From positions 1 through 64,000 of the forward strand of contig JAPFFF010000017.1 in assembly GCA_039105265.1 (NCBI GenBank): 64,000 bases of DNA. Direction: 5' to 3'. The position numbers and the translations under genes are program-made. This document shows positions 9,600 to 19,530 of this stretch, piece after piece (position 1 is the stretch's first letter; each line of letters begins with the position of its first letter). The stretch is from Tritrichomonas musculus (taxonomy: Eukaryota > Parabasalia > Tritrichomonadida > Tritrichomonadidae). The notes beneath the pieces were generated by a model. That model was given only the letters and a program-made list of their open reading frames with translations, searched no databases and was not told the origin of the DNA.

Positions 9600-9930
9600 A
9601 AATGTGGAAAAAAATTAGTTTGAAAAATTAAAATTTTATAACTTGTTCTCAGGTTCATCCTGGAGCCCTTATTTAAAATCAAGCTTCGCTTGACTGTGGC
9701 GTAAAGCGCCGAAATTAAATCCCGAATTAACTTTGGAATTAATTTTAAAATGAGTGTTTAGCGCTTTATGACAGGCCTTGTTCTACAACAGATTATGGAG
9801 GCTAATTAAAATTTAAACCCTGTGGATAAGTTTTTCGTTAATTTTCAAAATGAGGTTTTGAGCTTGGTTCCTGGTATTGGGAGACCTAGAAAAATTATTC
9901 GACCACCAATACGCACATACATATACTACT
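9600..9930. other. Polinton terminal region, no gene
   Basis: No credible ORF. It contains the perfect hairpin TCAAGCTTCGCTTGA (9679-9693, loop core GCTTCGC) followed by a weaker GGCG/CGCC hairpin (9698-9710). Composition is less AT-rich than the neighbouring spacers. The last bases end in ...ATACTACT. In this family the termini are long inverted repeats starting AG, so this region is probably the right inverted repeat; its partner is outside the window. Confidence 0.5.
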
Positions 9931-9934
9931 TTTA

Positions 9935-11599
9935 AGAAATAATGAATATTAATGTCAATTTTTTCATGTGATAATAAAATTTTGACTATTTCAAGTTCTT
10001 CTTTTTCGATTGCCAAACAAAGTGCAGTTTTATCAAATCGTGATATAATTTTATTCCAAAATTGAATATCGAATGACATTGAAGAATTTGACTTTAAATT
10101 TCATTGAAGGATGTAATTATGAATTAAATTGAATAGTTTGTTTTGTAATTACGTTAAAAGTTTTGATGTTCTATTCTATATATAACATTTAATTAAAATA
10201 TTATAAATATTAGGATCAATTTTATCATTTGATATCAAGAGTTTGACTATTTCAATATTTCCTTTTTCAACCGCCAAATATAATGCGCTGATATAATTTT
10301 AAATAGGAACTTCATTAAAATACTTTTTTGAATTTTATCAAATCATTTATATTCGAACGCCTTCGAAAAGCTTGATTTGAAATATTATTAAAATATTTTT
10401 GTTTGTAATGACATTAATTTTTTGGGTAAAGAAATTGTACTCTTTATAAAATTGATCAAAATTATTTTATTTATGTCAATACTTTTGTTTTTTAAAAGAA
10501 ATTCAACGAGATAATAGTAATCATATTTACATAAAGTTAAAAAATTAGATTCATTAATGATATCTCTTTCAATAAAAGCAAAATTATAATATTTTAAAAG
10601 TTGCATGTGAATATTTTTTAAAACATTATCTGTAAATATGTAATTGTTAGCAATGTAATGTGCCAATTCATTGTGATGACATTTAATGGATTCAATAAAA
10701 CAAAATTTGTAATCTTTTCCTTTTGGTTCAATTTTGTTTTCTTCAAGATTTCGAACTATTTCATCATTTTGCCCATGAATTGCATAATCCCATATTGAAG
10801 AGTTCAATTCAGCTTCATCATTTTGCAAATATTCAAAAATTTTTATTGATCCAAAAAATGCTGCATAGTTTATTAATGAAATACCAGAACTAATACCATT
10901 TGAATTAATTTTTTTTTGTATCAAAAAAGAATTTGTTTCATAAATCGATGGTTCTATTATTGAATTCACCGAGATTCTATTCTGCATAATGTACTCTATA
11001 AATTCATTAACTAAATCATCTCTAATAAGTTTGCAAACTAAAGCATCATTTTCACCAATTATTCGATTCTCGTAAAAATTTTCTGGCAATTCATTTTTCA
11101 ATTCTTGAATCCATTTACTTCCTATAAATCTGGAAGGCGATTTTTCATTGATGAAATCTCGAATTTCTGGTAAGAAATATTGCAAATAATCAGCTTTTAT
11201 ATATTTATTTGAATCAAATTCTTTTGTGATTGTGTGAATTATATTTTCATCAATCGTCATTATTTTTTCTTCGATTAGAAATAAGACAATCCTTTTATTG
11301 CTTTTAAAAATATTGAAAATTTCATAATTTGAAAAATTTTTTATTAAATCATTTTTAAAAAGTAGTAAAATTTGTTCAATTTTGTAGTAAAAATTGCGTA
11401 AATGTGAATGATTATTTGCTATTTTAATTATTAAGCGCATAAATAACTTCAATTTTTGATAATCTTCATGAATATTTTGATTATCACAAAAATCAATAAT
11501 ATTTTGGAGTTTTTCTTCTATTTCAATTTCCTCTTCTAAAAATGATAAAATATTGTTTTGATTTGTTTTCATTTTGTCCAAATAATCTTTAATACTCAT
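9935..11599 (-). pseudogene. Decayed DUF3447/ankyrin repeat gene
   Basis: The intact 5' part (11599 down to about 10470) starts MSIKDYLDKMKTNQ and has the features of the trichomonad DUF3447-ankyrin family: NYEIFNIFKSNKRI, PENFYENRIIGENDALV, PSIYETNSFLI, LINYAAFFGSIKIFEYL and ESIKCHHNELAHYI. An upstream TTG at 11629 is not used. After about 10470 the ankyrin repeats lie in different frames: one at 10198-10300 (ALYLAVEKGNIEIVKLL) and one at 9935-10079 (TALCLAIEKEELEIVKILLS). So at least two frame breaks separate the pieces. The 3' end stops where the Polinton begins, suggesting that the element landed in this gene. A host gene copy, now non-functional. Confidence 0.85.
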
Positions 11600-13247
11600 T
11601 CTTTGTTTTGAAATATTTTTTATGTTCAATTATTTGACCATTTTGAGAAAATTCAGAGGAATAAAACGGTAGAAAAGTGAGTTCTTGAAAAATTTAATTT
11701 TTATCTTCATATATTAAGTTAAACAATATTTTACAGATATCCTGTACTTTATTCAGATATATATTATGTGTATATTTATATTTGATATTTCTAATATTAA
11801 AATATAATTAAAATCAAGCGTCTCAATAGCCTCGTTTTTAAAAATGAAAAATGATTTTTTTCAAAAATTAAGATTTTTAAATAGAAATTTCTAAATGAAA
11901 ATTATGCTATTGAAGATTAAATTGATATATTCATTCGTTTAAACACATAAAATTTGAAGGTTGCCAAATATGATATTTTTTATCTGCTTTTTCAAGTTAA
12001 ATAGAAATCAGCTTATTTAAGAATTCATACCAAGCATGACTTAATGGTATTTAAAAAATATCAAAATTTTAAAAATTTAATGGTAAAAAGTTTGTTGAAA
12101 AATTGAGAGCTAGCTAAAAATAGAGTCGGAGTGGTTTTACCGTAGATAATTCATTTATGGAATATTGGTGAGAATAAGAAATAATAGATGAGATAGGTGA
12201 GAATAAGAAATAATAAATGAGATAGGTGAGAATAAGAAATAATAGATGAGATAGGTGAGAATGAGAAATAATAGATGAGAAAAATGATGATATATAATAT
12301 TAAATGGCAAGGGGAAAAAAGAAAAAAATAATACTTATTAAAATTATCATTTAATCTGTAATTAATATTTACAAATTCAGAGCAACCAAAAAGAAGAAAA
12401 TCTTATAAAAATCTTAAAATATAAATATATTTCAAAAAAAAATTAATAATTATGCGTAAAATCAAGTAAATGCTTAACAGCCGTTTACAATTAGTTTACA
12501 ATTTTATACAAACCTTGATTTTTCTTTCACTAAAAGAGAAAAAAACAATATTACTAATATAATTTAAAACACTAATTTATGTAGAATAATCTAATGCACT
12601 TGTATCTTTGTTTTTTTTACATAAGTTTTATAACATTCATGAGAATTTGCATATTAATAAATTGCTTTATTCAAAATATAAAAACGTAAATATACGTAAA
12701 AAATGATGGAGAATATTATGTGAGATGGTAGAGATTTTTTATTTAAGCATATTGGTGATTAATCTGAATATCATGAAAAAAGCATTGATTTCTAAAATTG
12801 CGTTTTTGCTTATGATATTATGAAGCCTTGCATAAAATTTGGTGCTCTACAATGCCAGTATGCTATTTTTTTCCCCCTATTGATGCTAAAAATAATTTAA
12901 TTTAATATGTTTCCTAAAAATGGTATTTAACAGTGAAAATTATACTAATATAAACTTTATCAATTGCTGATAAATATATGTTTCTTTGGGATTTTTCTTG
13001 CTTAAATGCTGCGGCACTTCACATTTTTTTCTTACTTTTGTGATATGAACTTTGAAAAAAACTCACCTTGGAATTTTTTTTTAAAAAAAAACTCACCTTC
13101 AAAATTTTTTTTTTTAAAAAACTCACTTGTGATGTGAAAAAAGTTTTAAAAATTAAATTGTCCCCTAAATTGATGATAAAATGAATTTAGTAAATATTAA
13201 TTTTTTTATATACAGGTTTAGATATTTTAAAATTTTAAAATTTTTTC
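11600..13247. other. AT-rich intergenic region
   Basis: No gene seen. It holds a 29-bp tandem repeat (12167-12280), listed separately, and an imperfect three-copy repeat of AAACTCACCTT embedded in A/T runs at about 13053-13130. The rest is homopolymer-rich sequence without structure I can support. Confidence 0.6.
12167..12280. repeat. 29-bp tandem repeat, four copies
   Basis: Units beginning GGTGAGAATAAGAAATAAT start at 12167, 12196, 12225 and 12254, exactly 29 bp apart, with one or two substitutions between copies. No coding potential. Confidence 0.9.
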
Positions 13248-13348
13248 TACAGGCTGCGCATCTCAAATCGGCCCTTTTTAGCACTTTTGAAGGTCAATTT
13301 AAGGTCAAATATCCGTTAAAAGGGCCGATTTGAAATGCGCAGACTGTA
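13248..13348. mobile_element. Short fold-back (MITE-like) element
   Basis: Arms of about 33 bp (13248-13280 and 13316-13348) are inverted copies, sharing CTGCGCAT, then CAAATCGGCCCTTTT, with a few mismatches. The loop holds AGGTCAATTT/AAGGTCAAAT direct repeats. At 101 bp with GC-rich arms in an AT-rich desert it looks like a tiny non-autonomous element or a solo TIR pair. No target duplication is obvious. Confidence 0.55.
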
Positions 13349-13385
13349 ATATTGGTAAATAAAATATAAATATCTAACTTTATTT

Positions 13386-15086
13386 TCCACCCGGTCTTGA
13401 AATATTTTTTATTTGTATAACATAATTTCTAAAATATTTAAAAAAATATTTATTGATCATAATAAGAAATATTCACATAAAAAACATGGAAAAAATAAGA
13501 GATGCTTTTAATTTGACGATTAAAAAAACTTCAATTTTTTTTTCTTATATAGAAAAAATTGATTAGTATTGAAATTAAAATTTTTTTAAAATTTTGTTTT
13601 TTTCATTTTCGAACTTTTTTCAAAAGAATTTCTTAGAAATAATTAACTTAATTAGAGAAATTCATTCATGTTTATTAATTGCAGAAATAAAAAATGCTAC
13701 ATCTGATATAATTACAAACATCTAAAATTATATCAACCTTTGACAATTTGAAAAATTTGATTCTATCTATTATTTTCAATTATCATGTATGAACATAAAA
13801 AATTCTGAATTTTCGAAACAATATCTTGAAGTATAAATTTATATATAATTTAATTCTTTATTTCCTTTTTTATAAAAGACCAATCTACTTTGAAGAAATA
13901 TATTACATTATTTTTCATATGTTTTCTTCATTTCTACTTTTTTATTCATCAATCAAAAAACTTATGATTTTTTCATAATTTATTAACAGAAATAAGAGAA
14001 ATAATTTCACAAAAAGTGATAATAATAATATAAAAAGAATTCAAAATTTTTAATGTATGCATAATTTTTGTTATCAAAATAAAATAATATTTTCTCAAAA
14101 TTCAAGGATAAAAAATTATTATTTTTCTGATTATAAGATATTTAATTTAATCGTTATTATCATATTTTCCTAAAAAAGAAATTTGATCTGCCAAAATTTT
14201 TTTATTTGGGTTTAAAGTTTTTAACGTATGGTTATTCTCAAATTAACGTACTTTTAAACATTTTTATTTTTTATCTCGAACAAAAAAACATTAAATAAAG
14301 ATTAAAAAGTGTTTATAGATATTACATACAATATTATATATAATTAATCAATAAATATAAGTAATTATTTGATTATATCTCAGAATCAGGAATAATTAGT
14401 TTTTTAATCTTAAACCATCGATTTCTTTTGTAAACTTTCAATCCGTTAATTTATTGATATAAAATTGTATCTGATAAATAATATTTATTCATATTTTGAT
14501 TAAAGTATAATAAGAGAAAATGTGCTTATAAACCCACAAAAAGTTTAACTTTTTCTTTATTTATAAAGTCGTATAAACAAAATTGAAACAAAAAAAAATA
14601 TTTTCATATGTATAAAAATATTAATTTTTAATCTTTTTATATTTTTACATAATTTTTACCGAGACTACATACCGCCTAGCGGGCGTCGAGCGAGGCGAAG
14701 CCGAGTCGAGACCCCGCGGATGGCGGTAAGTATCGGTAAAAATTATGTACCATAAAAAGATTAAAATATAATTATTTTTTTAACTATTGAAAATATTTTT
14801 TTTTGTTTCAAATTTTGTTTATGTGGACTTTTATATAAAGAAAAAGTTAAACTTTTTGTGGGTTTATAAGCACATTTTCTCTTACAATAATATTTTGATT
14901 AAAGTTTCAATTATTCGTATCGTTTCAGTTCATTTTTGAAACTTTTGGCGGCAAAAATGAAAATTTCAATGAAATTAAAAATATTTTTTTTTTGATTTTA
15001 TGATTAAAATAATTTATCATAATTAAAAAATTAAAACAAGCTTTTAAAGTGCCACGTATTCTAAAAATATCCCAAGACCGGGTGGG
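13386..15086. mobile_element. Putative 1.7-kb non-autonomous TIR element
   Basis: CCACCCGGTCTTG at 13387 is repeated in inverted orientation at about 15074-15086, with pairing continuing into ATATTTTT (about 24 of 27 positions match). The 1.7 kb between has no ORF of note and carries the 383-bp palindrome at 14507-14889. I see no clear target duplication, so this could also be two separate termini of one family. Confidence 0.4.
14491..14905. mobile_element. 383-bp palindromic element centred on GCGAAGC
   Basis: The stretch 14507-14889 folds almost completely on itself: left arm TAAGAGAAAATGTGCTTATA matches the inverted right arm, and pairing continues through TACATAATTTTTACCGA and TACCGCC to the loop GCGAAGC at 14695-14701. 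The midpoint (14698) is the middle of that loop. The central 80 bp is GC-rich. The element is flanked by identical 16-bp direct repeats, ATATTTTGATTAAAGT, at 14491-14506 and 14890-14905, which look like a target duplication. There is no ORF. It is nested in the 1.7-kb TIR element. Confidence 0.75.
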
Positions 15087-15411
15087 ATGTATAATTTTTT
15101 TTCTCTTATCTCATTCTCTAAAAATTTCAATGTTTTTCAATTTTGATATATATTACTTATTTAAAAATCAATATTATTATTTGCCCAAATATATAACATG
15201 AATTTAATTATAAAAAATAAAATAAAAGTTATGCAAATAGCTTATATCATGAAATCTAGATAATAATTTTTGAATATCGTCACCTCATTTTTTCGATAAA
15301 TATTAGAGATACACACACTCTATTTGCATATAATAATTCTCCTCATTTATATCTATATAGATATATAAAAATTATTAATTAAAAATTAATATTTATTGTT
15401 TTCATCTATTC

Positions 15412-15579
15412 TATTCTTACAAATATAAGAAATTTTAAATAAAGTATGAGATTAATTTATATTAACCTAGAATAAATTATCATCTTGTTAATTAATTCAT
15501 ATATATAATCATATTTAGTTGCATAAAAAGATAATATACTAAAATGAAGAGATAATAATGAATACAAATAGGTGAAATG
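15412..15579. repeat. Intact (empty-site) copy of the transposon target
   Basis: This 168-bp segment recurs 271 bp to the right, where it is split by the pogo-like transposon: 15683-15725 matches its left part and 18771-18895 matches its right part, with about two differences in the latter. It preserves the unoccupied target GAGATTAATTTAT with a single TA. Confidence 0.92.
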
Positions 15580-16004
15580 AAAAAGTGCAGATCAAAATGG
15601 GAAATATAAAAAGTGGCATAAATAAGTATTTATATAATAAAATAATAATATATTTGTTATCAACATATTAATATGAATAATATATTCTTACAAATATAAG
15701 AAATTTTAAATAAAGTATGAGATTACCCCAAGCTCTTTATCTTTCATAATTTCTCGTTATTATTTTTTGGTTAAGAATGTTAGTATGATATTGTTAACCA
15801 TTTGTATTTTTAAAAATGGTTAACCAATTATTTTGTTAACCACACTTACAAATTTTTTTTTGAAAATTATATGTATAAATGAATGAATCAATTTATTAAT
15901 TAAATAATTTTATATTAATTATGTATGAATAAAAATGAAAATTATTTTCTCATTAAAAACATTTGACACTTTTTTGGAATTAAAATTTGTCATTTAATAG
16001 ATTA

Positions 16005-17219
16005 ATGGAAAAATACAAAGCCAAGAAAGTGAAAAAAAGAGAATTCGTTAGGCCAAAAATAAATTACAAAAGTCAACAAGAATTAGTGAAAGAGGTTAAA
16101 CAAAAGTATTACGAAATGCTACAAGATCCAATGATAAGTAATTGCAACATTCTAACTATGTTATCAAATAAATATAAATTACCTCGTCCTACTTTAGTAA
16201 CTTGGTCAAAAAGGTGGGAAATAGAGTCTGACTGGCTACCTGGAACTTTTGATAAATTAAGCAAGTCCAAGAGAATGTTTACAGATGAGGTGGAAAACGA
16301 GATTGCTGATTTCATCAAGGACAATTATGTTAAACCTGGTAACTATTTTCCTGACTGGCAGTTCAAAAACATAATGTTTCAAGCATATAATGAAAATGAT
16401 TCAATCAAAAGAGACTTTCACTGCTCTCCACAATTCATAATTGACTTTAAAAACCGTCACAGATTTAGTTCTCGACTAGCACACATCAAAAGAAGGCCAG
16501 ATCCAGAACCATTGGACGAAAATGGCTTATCATCGATTGAAAAATTTTTCATGAAAGTGCTTGAAACGATTGAAAATGCACGATTAGCTGATGAACCAGT
16601 TCTAAATGGAGATGAAACTGGATGGGTTATTCTTCCTCCCAAAATGAAAACTTGGGTAATTAAAGGGACTTCAAACATAATAATTAATGTCAAAGATGAT
16701 GAACATGCGCACATATCAGCAATGTGTACGATTTCCATTGATTTTCAGAAATTACCAATTTTTTTTATTGCTAAAGGAAATTCTGTAGCTGCTGAAGATT
16801 CTCAATTAGGAGATGAAATATTCCCCAATGTATCCACCCACTCTGTCAAATCGTTTATGACCACGCAGTGCTTTATAGAATATTTAATCTTCATTCGGAG
16901 TCAATATCCAATAGATAAGAGAATTCATTTAATAGTAGACTCATATAGTAGTCACATTTCTACAGCATCACAACAAAAAGCAGAAGAATTAAATATAGAA
17001 TTAATAAATATACCAAGCGGTTATACCGACGCTTATCAACCGCTGGACATCGCAGTATTTGCTGTGCTAAAAAGCATAGCAAATGCGAAACTCAGACATT
17101 TTCTACTAGACAATCCATTAACTGAATTAGGTATGAAGAAGAGTGTAGAATTCTTAATTGAATCATGGAATGAAGTGTCCGTTGAAACATTGCAAAAAGG
17201 TTGGAACCAGTATTTATAA
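16005..17219 (+). CDS. pogo-like DDE transposase (404 aa)
   Basis: Cuts and pastes the surrounding element. The frame extends to a TTG at 15987, but the first ATG is at 16005. Residues 50-75 form a psq/CENP-B-type helix-turn-helix (ILTMLSNKYKLPRPTLVTW) and residues 80-150 a second CENP-B-like DNA-binding helix region. The DDE_1 catalytic core has LNGDETGW with D203, LIVDSYSSH with D312, and AYQPLDIAVF with D348, so a D-D-35-D triad as in pogo/Tigger proteins. The frame is uninterrupted, so the protein may be functional. The length is normal for the family. Confidence 0.92.
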   Translation: MEKYKAKKVKKREFVRPKINYKSQQELVKEVKQKYYEMLQDPMISNCNILTMLSNKYKLPRPTLVTWSKRWEIESDWLPGTFDKLSKSKRMFTDEVENEIADFIKDNYVKPGNYFPDWQFKNIMFQAYNENDSIKRDFHCSPQFIIDFKNRHRFSSRLAHIKRRPDPEPLDENGLSSIEKFFMKVLETIENARLADEPVLNGDETGWVILPPKMKTWVIKGTSNIIINVKDDEHAHISAMCTISIDFQKLPIFFIAKGNSVAAEDSQLGDEIFPNVSTHSVKSFMTTQCFIEYLIFIRSQYPIDKRIHLIVDSYSSHISTASQQKAEELNIELINIPSGYTDAYQPLDIAVFAVLKSIANAKLRHFLLDNPLTELGMKKSVEFLIESWNEVSVETLQKGWNQYL

Positions 17220-17393
17220 GTACTATTATTTCTTATATCTTATATTATTACAATAATTATTTTTATTTATACAAGTATAATGCAGAGAACAGAGTTTAAA
17301 AGATTAGCAAAATACCTCAGTTTACTTACATTAAACTTAAGAATCAAGTTTTAAGTGATACAAATTTTTTGATAATAAAATTCAGAATTTTGA

Positions 17394-17930
17394 TGTCAAA
17401 TGATAGTAAAAAAATTCAATTTTCCAATACCTAACTTCAGAATTTAAGTGTCAAATGATAGTAAAATAATTCAATTTTGATAAAAAACAACTTCTTTATG
17501 TCAATGTCAAATGATAGTAAAAAAATTCAATTTTCCAATACCTAACTTCAGAATTTAAGTTTCAAATGATAGTAAAATAATTCAATTTTGATAAAAAACA
17601 ACTTCTTTATATCAATGTCAAATGATAGTAAAAAAATTCAATTTTCCAATACCTAACTTCAGAATTTAAGTTTCAAATGATAGTAAAATAATTCAATTTT
17701 GATAAAAAACAACTTCTTTATGTCAATGTCAAATGATAGTAAAAAAATTCAATTTTCCAATACCTAACTTCAGAATTTAAGTGTCAAATGATAGTAAAAT
17801 AATTCAATTTTGATAAAAAACAACTTCTTTATATCAATGTCAAATGATAGTAAAAAAATTCAATTTTCCAATACTTAACTTAGGAAAAGAGCGTCAAATA
17901 ATATTAAAACAATTCAATAAATGCAATATG
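17394..17930. repeat. 111-bp tandem repeat inside the transposon
   Basis: TGTCAAATGATAGTAAAAAA recurs at 17394, 17505, 17616, 17727 and 17838, exactly 111 bp apart. Each unit has two halves of about 55 bp that both begin TGTCAAATGATAGTAAAA (or TTTCAAATG), so the array grew from an older dimer. It may hold multiple transposase or host-factor binding sites, but that is a guess. Confidence 0.9.
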
Positions 17931-18895
17931 CAACACAGATTTGCAAATAAGATAGTTATTATCAATCATTCATATCTATATTATTAATATAATGAAGAAC
18001 TGCTACTTAACAATCAATGTAGTTTACTACAAGAAGTACTAGTTAGTTAAATATCAAAAATAAATAGTACAAATACGATTATTTGAATCAAAGCAAAAAT
18101 TCAATTCATTTTGATCGTTCAAATTTCAAAATCAGTTTTTTACAGTCAATTCAAAATAAACAAGATATAGAAGATAGTAGAATCGAATCCTTTAATTATA
18201 TGTATAACAAATGCGCTGAAGTTTTATTAGTATATTCCTTAAATTACCTACAATTTTCCAAATAAGATTATAATTTATACCTCTATTTTAGAGTTGACAT
18301 TTCTGACCATATTATTTGCTTTTAAAATCAAATATACGTCCAAGATCCACATTTTTCCCCTCATAACAAGCATCAGGTATTCAGATCTGATTACATATTT
18401 TTGAAAGGACTAACACATCGACCAATTCTAAATATACCAAAAAATAGCAATGATATATAGTAGTATTAATATGCAGCAATTATACCGATATCTTTTTAAC
18501 TAAACCATATTATTAGAATAATATTTTTTTTACCTTCTTAATTTTTAGCAATACTTTAAATATAATATTAAAAGCAAATATATATATTACATAATTGATT
18601 AAAATTAATGTATATAAATTATTAATCGAGATATTCAAATAGTAATATATAATCCGTTATATCATTCAAATATTCTTCTCAAATTAATTCAAATTTGAAT
18701 ATGAAAAAATAACGAATAAATAACGAATTTAAAATAACGAGAAATTATGAAAGATAGAGAGCGGGGGGTAATTTATATTAACCTAGAATAAATTATCGTC
18801 TTATTAATTAATTCATATATATAATCATATTTAGTTGCATAAAAAGATAATATACTAAAATGAAGAGATAATAATGAATACAAATAGGTGAAATG

Positions 18896-19530
18896 TAAAA
18901 TTTAGATAAAAATAATGTATTTCAAAATTGAGAGAAGACCGTTTATAATATGTTTAATTTTTATTCAAAATCATCGTTTTTTGTATAATAAAAAAGAAAA
19001 TAATGATTATTGTTGATACATTTTTAAACTTTATTAAATGAACTATAAATTTAATAGTTTTTTAACTCTGTATTTTAAATGAATATTTGAATAATAATGA
19101 AAATTAGCATAATTTTACAACGCTTTCTGTACCATCTGTATTGATAATTATATGTGAAATACGATGGAGAATATTATTTGAGACGACAAAGGTTTTTAAT
19201 CGAGTAAAACATCTAATATTTCAACTATTTGAAATATAGCATCGATTTGTAAACCTGTTACTCTTCTAGTAATATTGAAATTATTGACGTAAAAAACGAT
19301 GATCTATAATAAGCAGGAAATAAATAGTCTTTTTCTGAAGGAACAAACTGGATATAATTATATGTATCTGATGAAGGCGGAATTTTTCGATAATATTATG
19401 TAGTTATGCTCCTTATACGGTACCGTTCAAAATATATGATTTTGGGATCTCTCCTCGATAAACATCAATTCTCGATACATCGATTTATAAATGGTCGTTT
19501 TTCCGCATAAAAAGTCCTATCGTGTTTGTC
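18896..19530. other. AT-rich intergenic region
   Basis: No gene seen. A segment around 19160-19200 (ATGGAGAATATTAT plus flanks) resembles one at 12700-12740, a weak sign of an old dispersed repeat. Nothing else is supported. Confidence 0.5.

Larger units (their letters stand above)
1..9930. mobile_element. Polinton/Maverick element, right-hand part
   Basis: A large self-synthesising DNA element, cut by the left edge of the window. Visible parts, in order: the tail of a coiled-coil gene, two small genes and a FtsK/HerA-type packaging ATPase on the + strand, then an unknown protein, an HNH protein, a KilA-N protein and a 1594-residue protein-primed family-B DNA polymerase on the - strand. This set is the Polinton signature; integrase, protease and capsid genes would lie to the left. 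The right terminus is placed at about 9930 because homology to an ankyrin gene starts just beyond it and because the element then ends in CT (AG read from the other strand), as the family does. The long inverted repeat cannot be confirmed without the other end. No breaks are seen in the visible genes, so this part looks whole and fairly young. Confidence 0.85.
15726..18768 (+). mobile_element. pogo/Tigger-like DNA transposon (3.04 kb)
   Basis: Terminal inverted repeats of about 36 bp start CCCCAAGCTCTTTATC on the left and CCCCCCGCTCTCTATC (inverted) on the right, then share TTTCATAATTTCTCGTTATT. TA dinucleotides flank both ends (15724-15725 and 18769-18770), the target duplication of the Tc1/mariner/pogo superfamily. 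One transposase gene with an open frame lies near the left end. An inverted repeat GTTAACCATTT/AAATGGTTAAC at 15799-15829 may be a subterminal binding site. The 3' half contains a 111-bp tandem repeat and no other gene. The nearby empty site fixes both ends to the base. Confidence 0.93.

Noticed and set aside
18083-18265. 60-residue ORF in the 3' half of the pogo-like element
   Set aside because: Starts at TTG, no homology, and short enough to be chance in AT-rich DNA.
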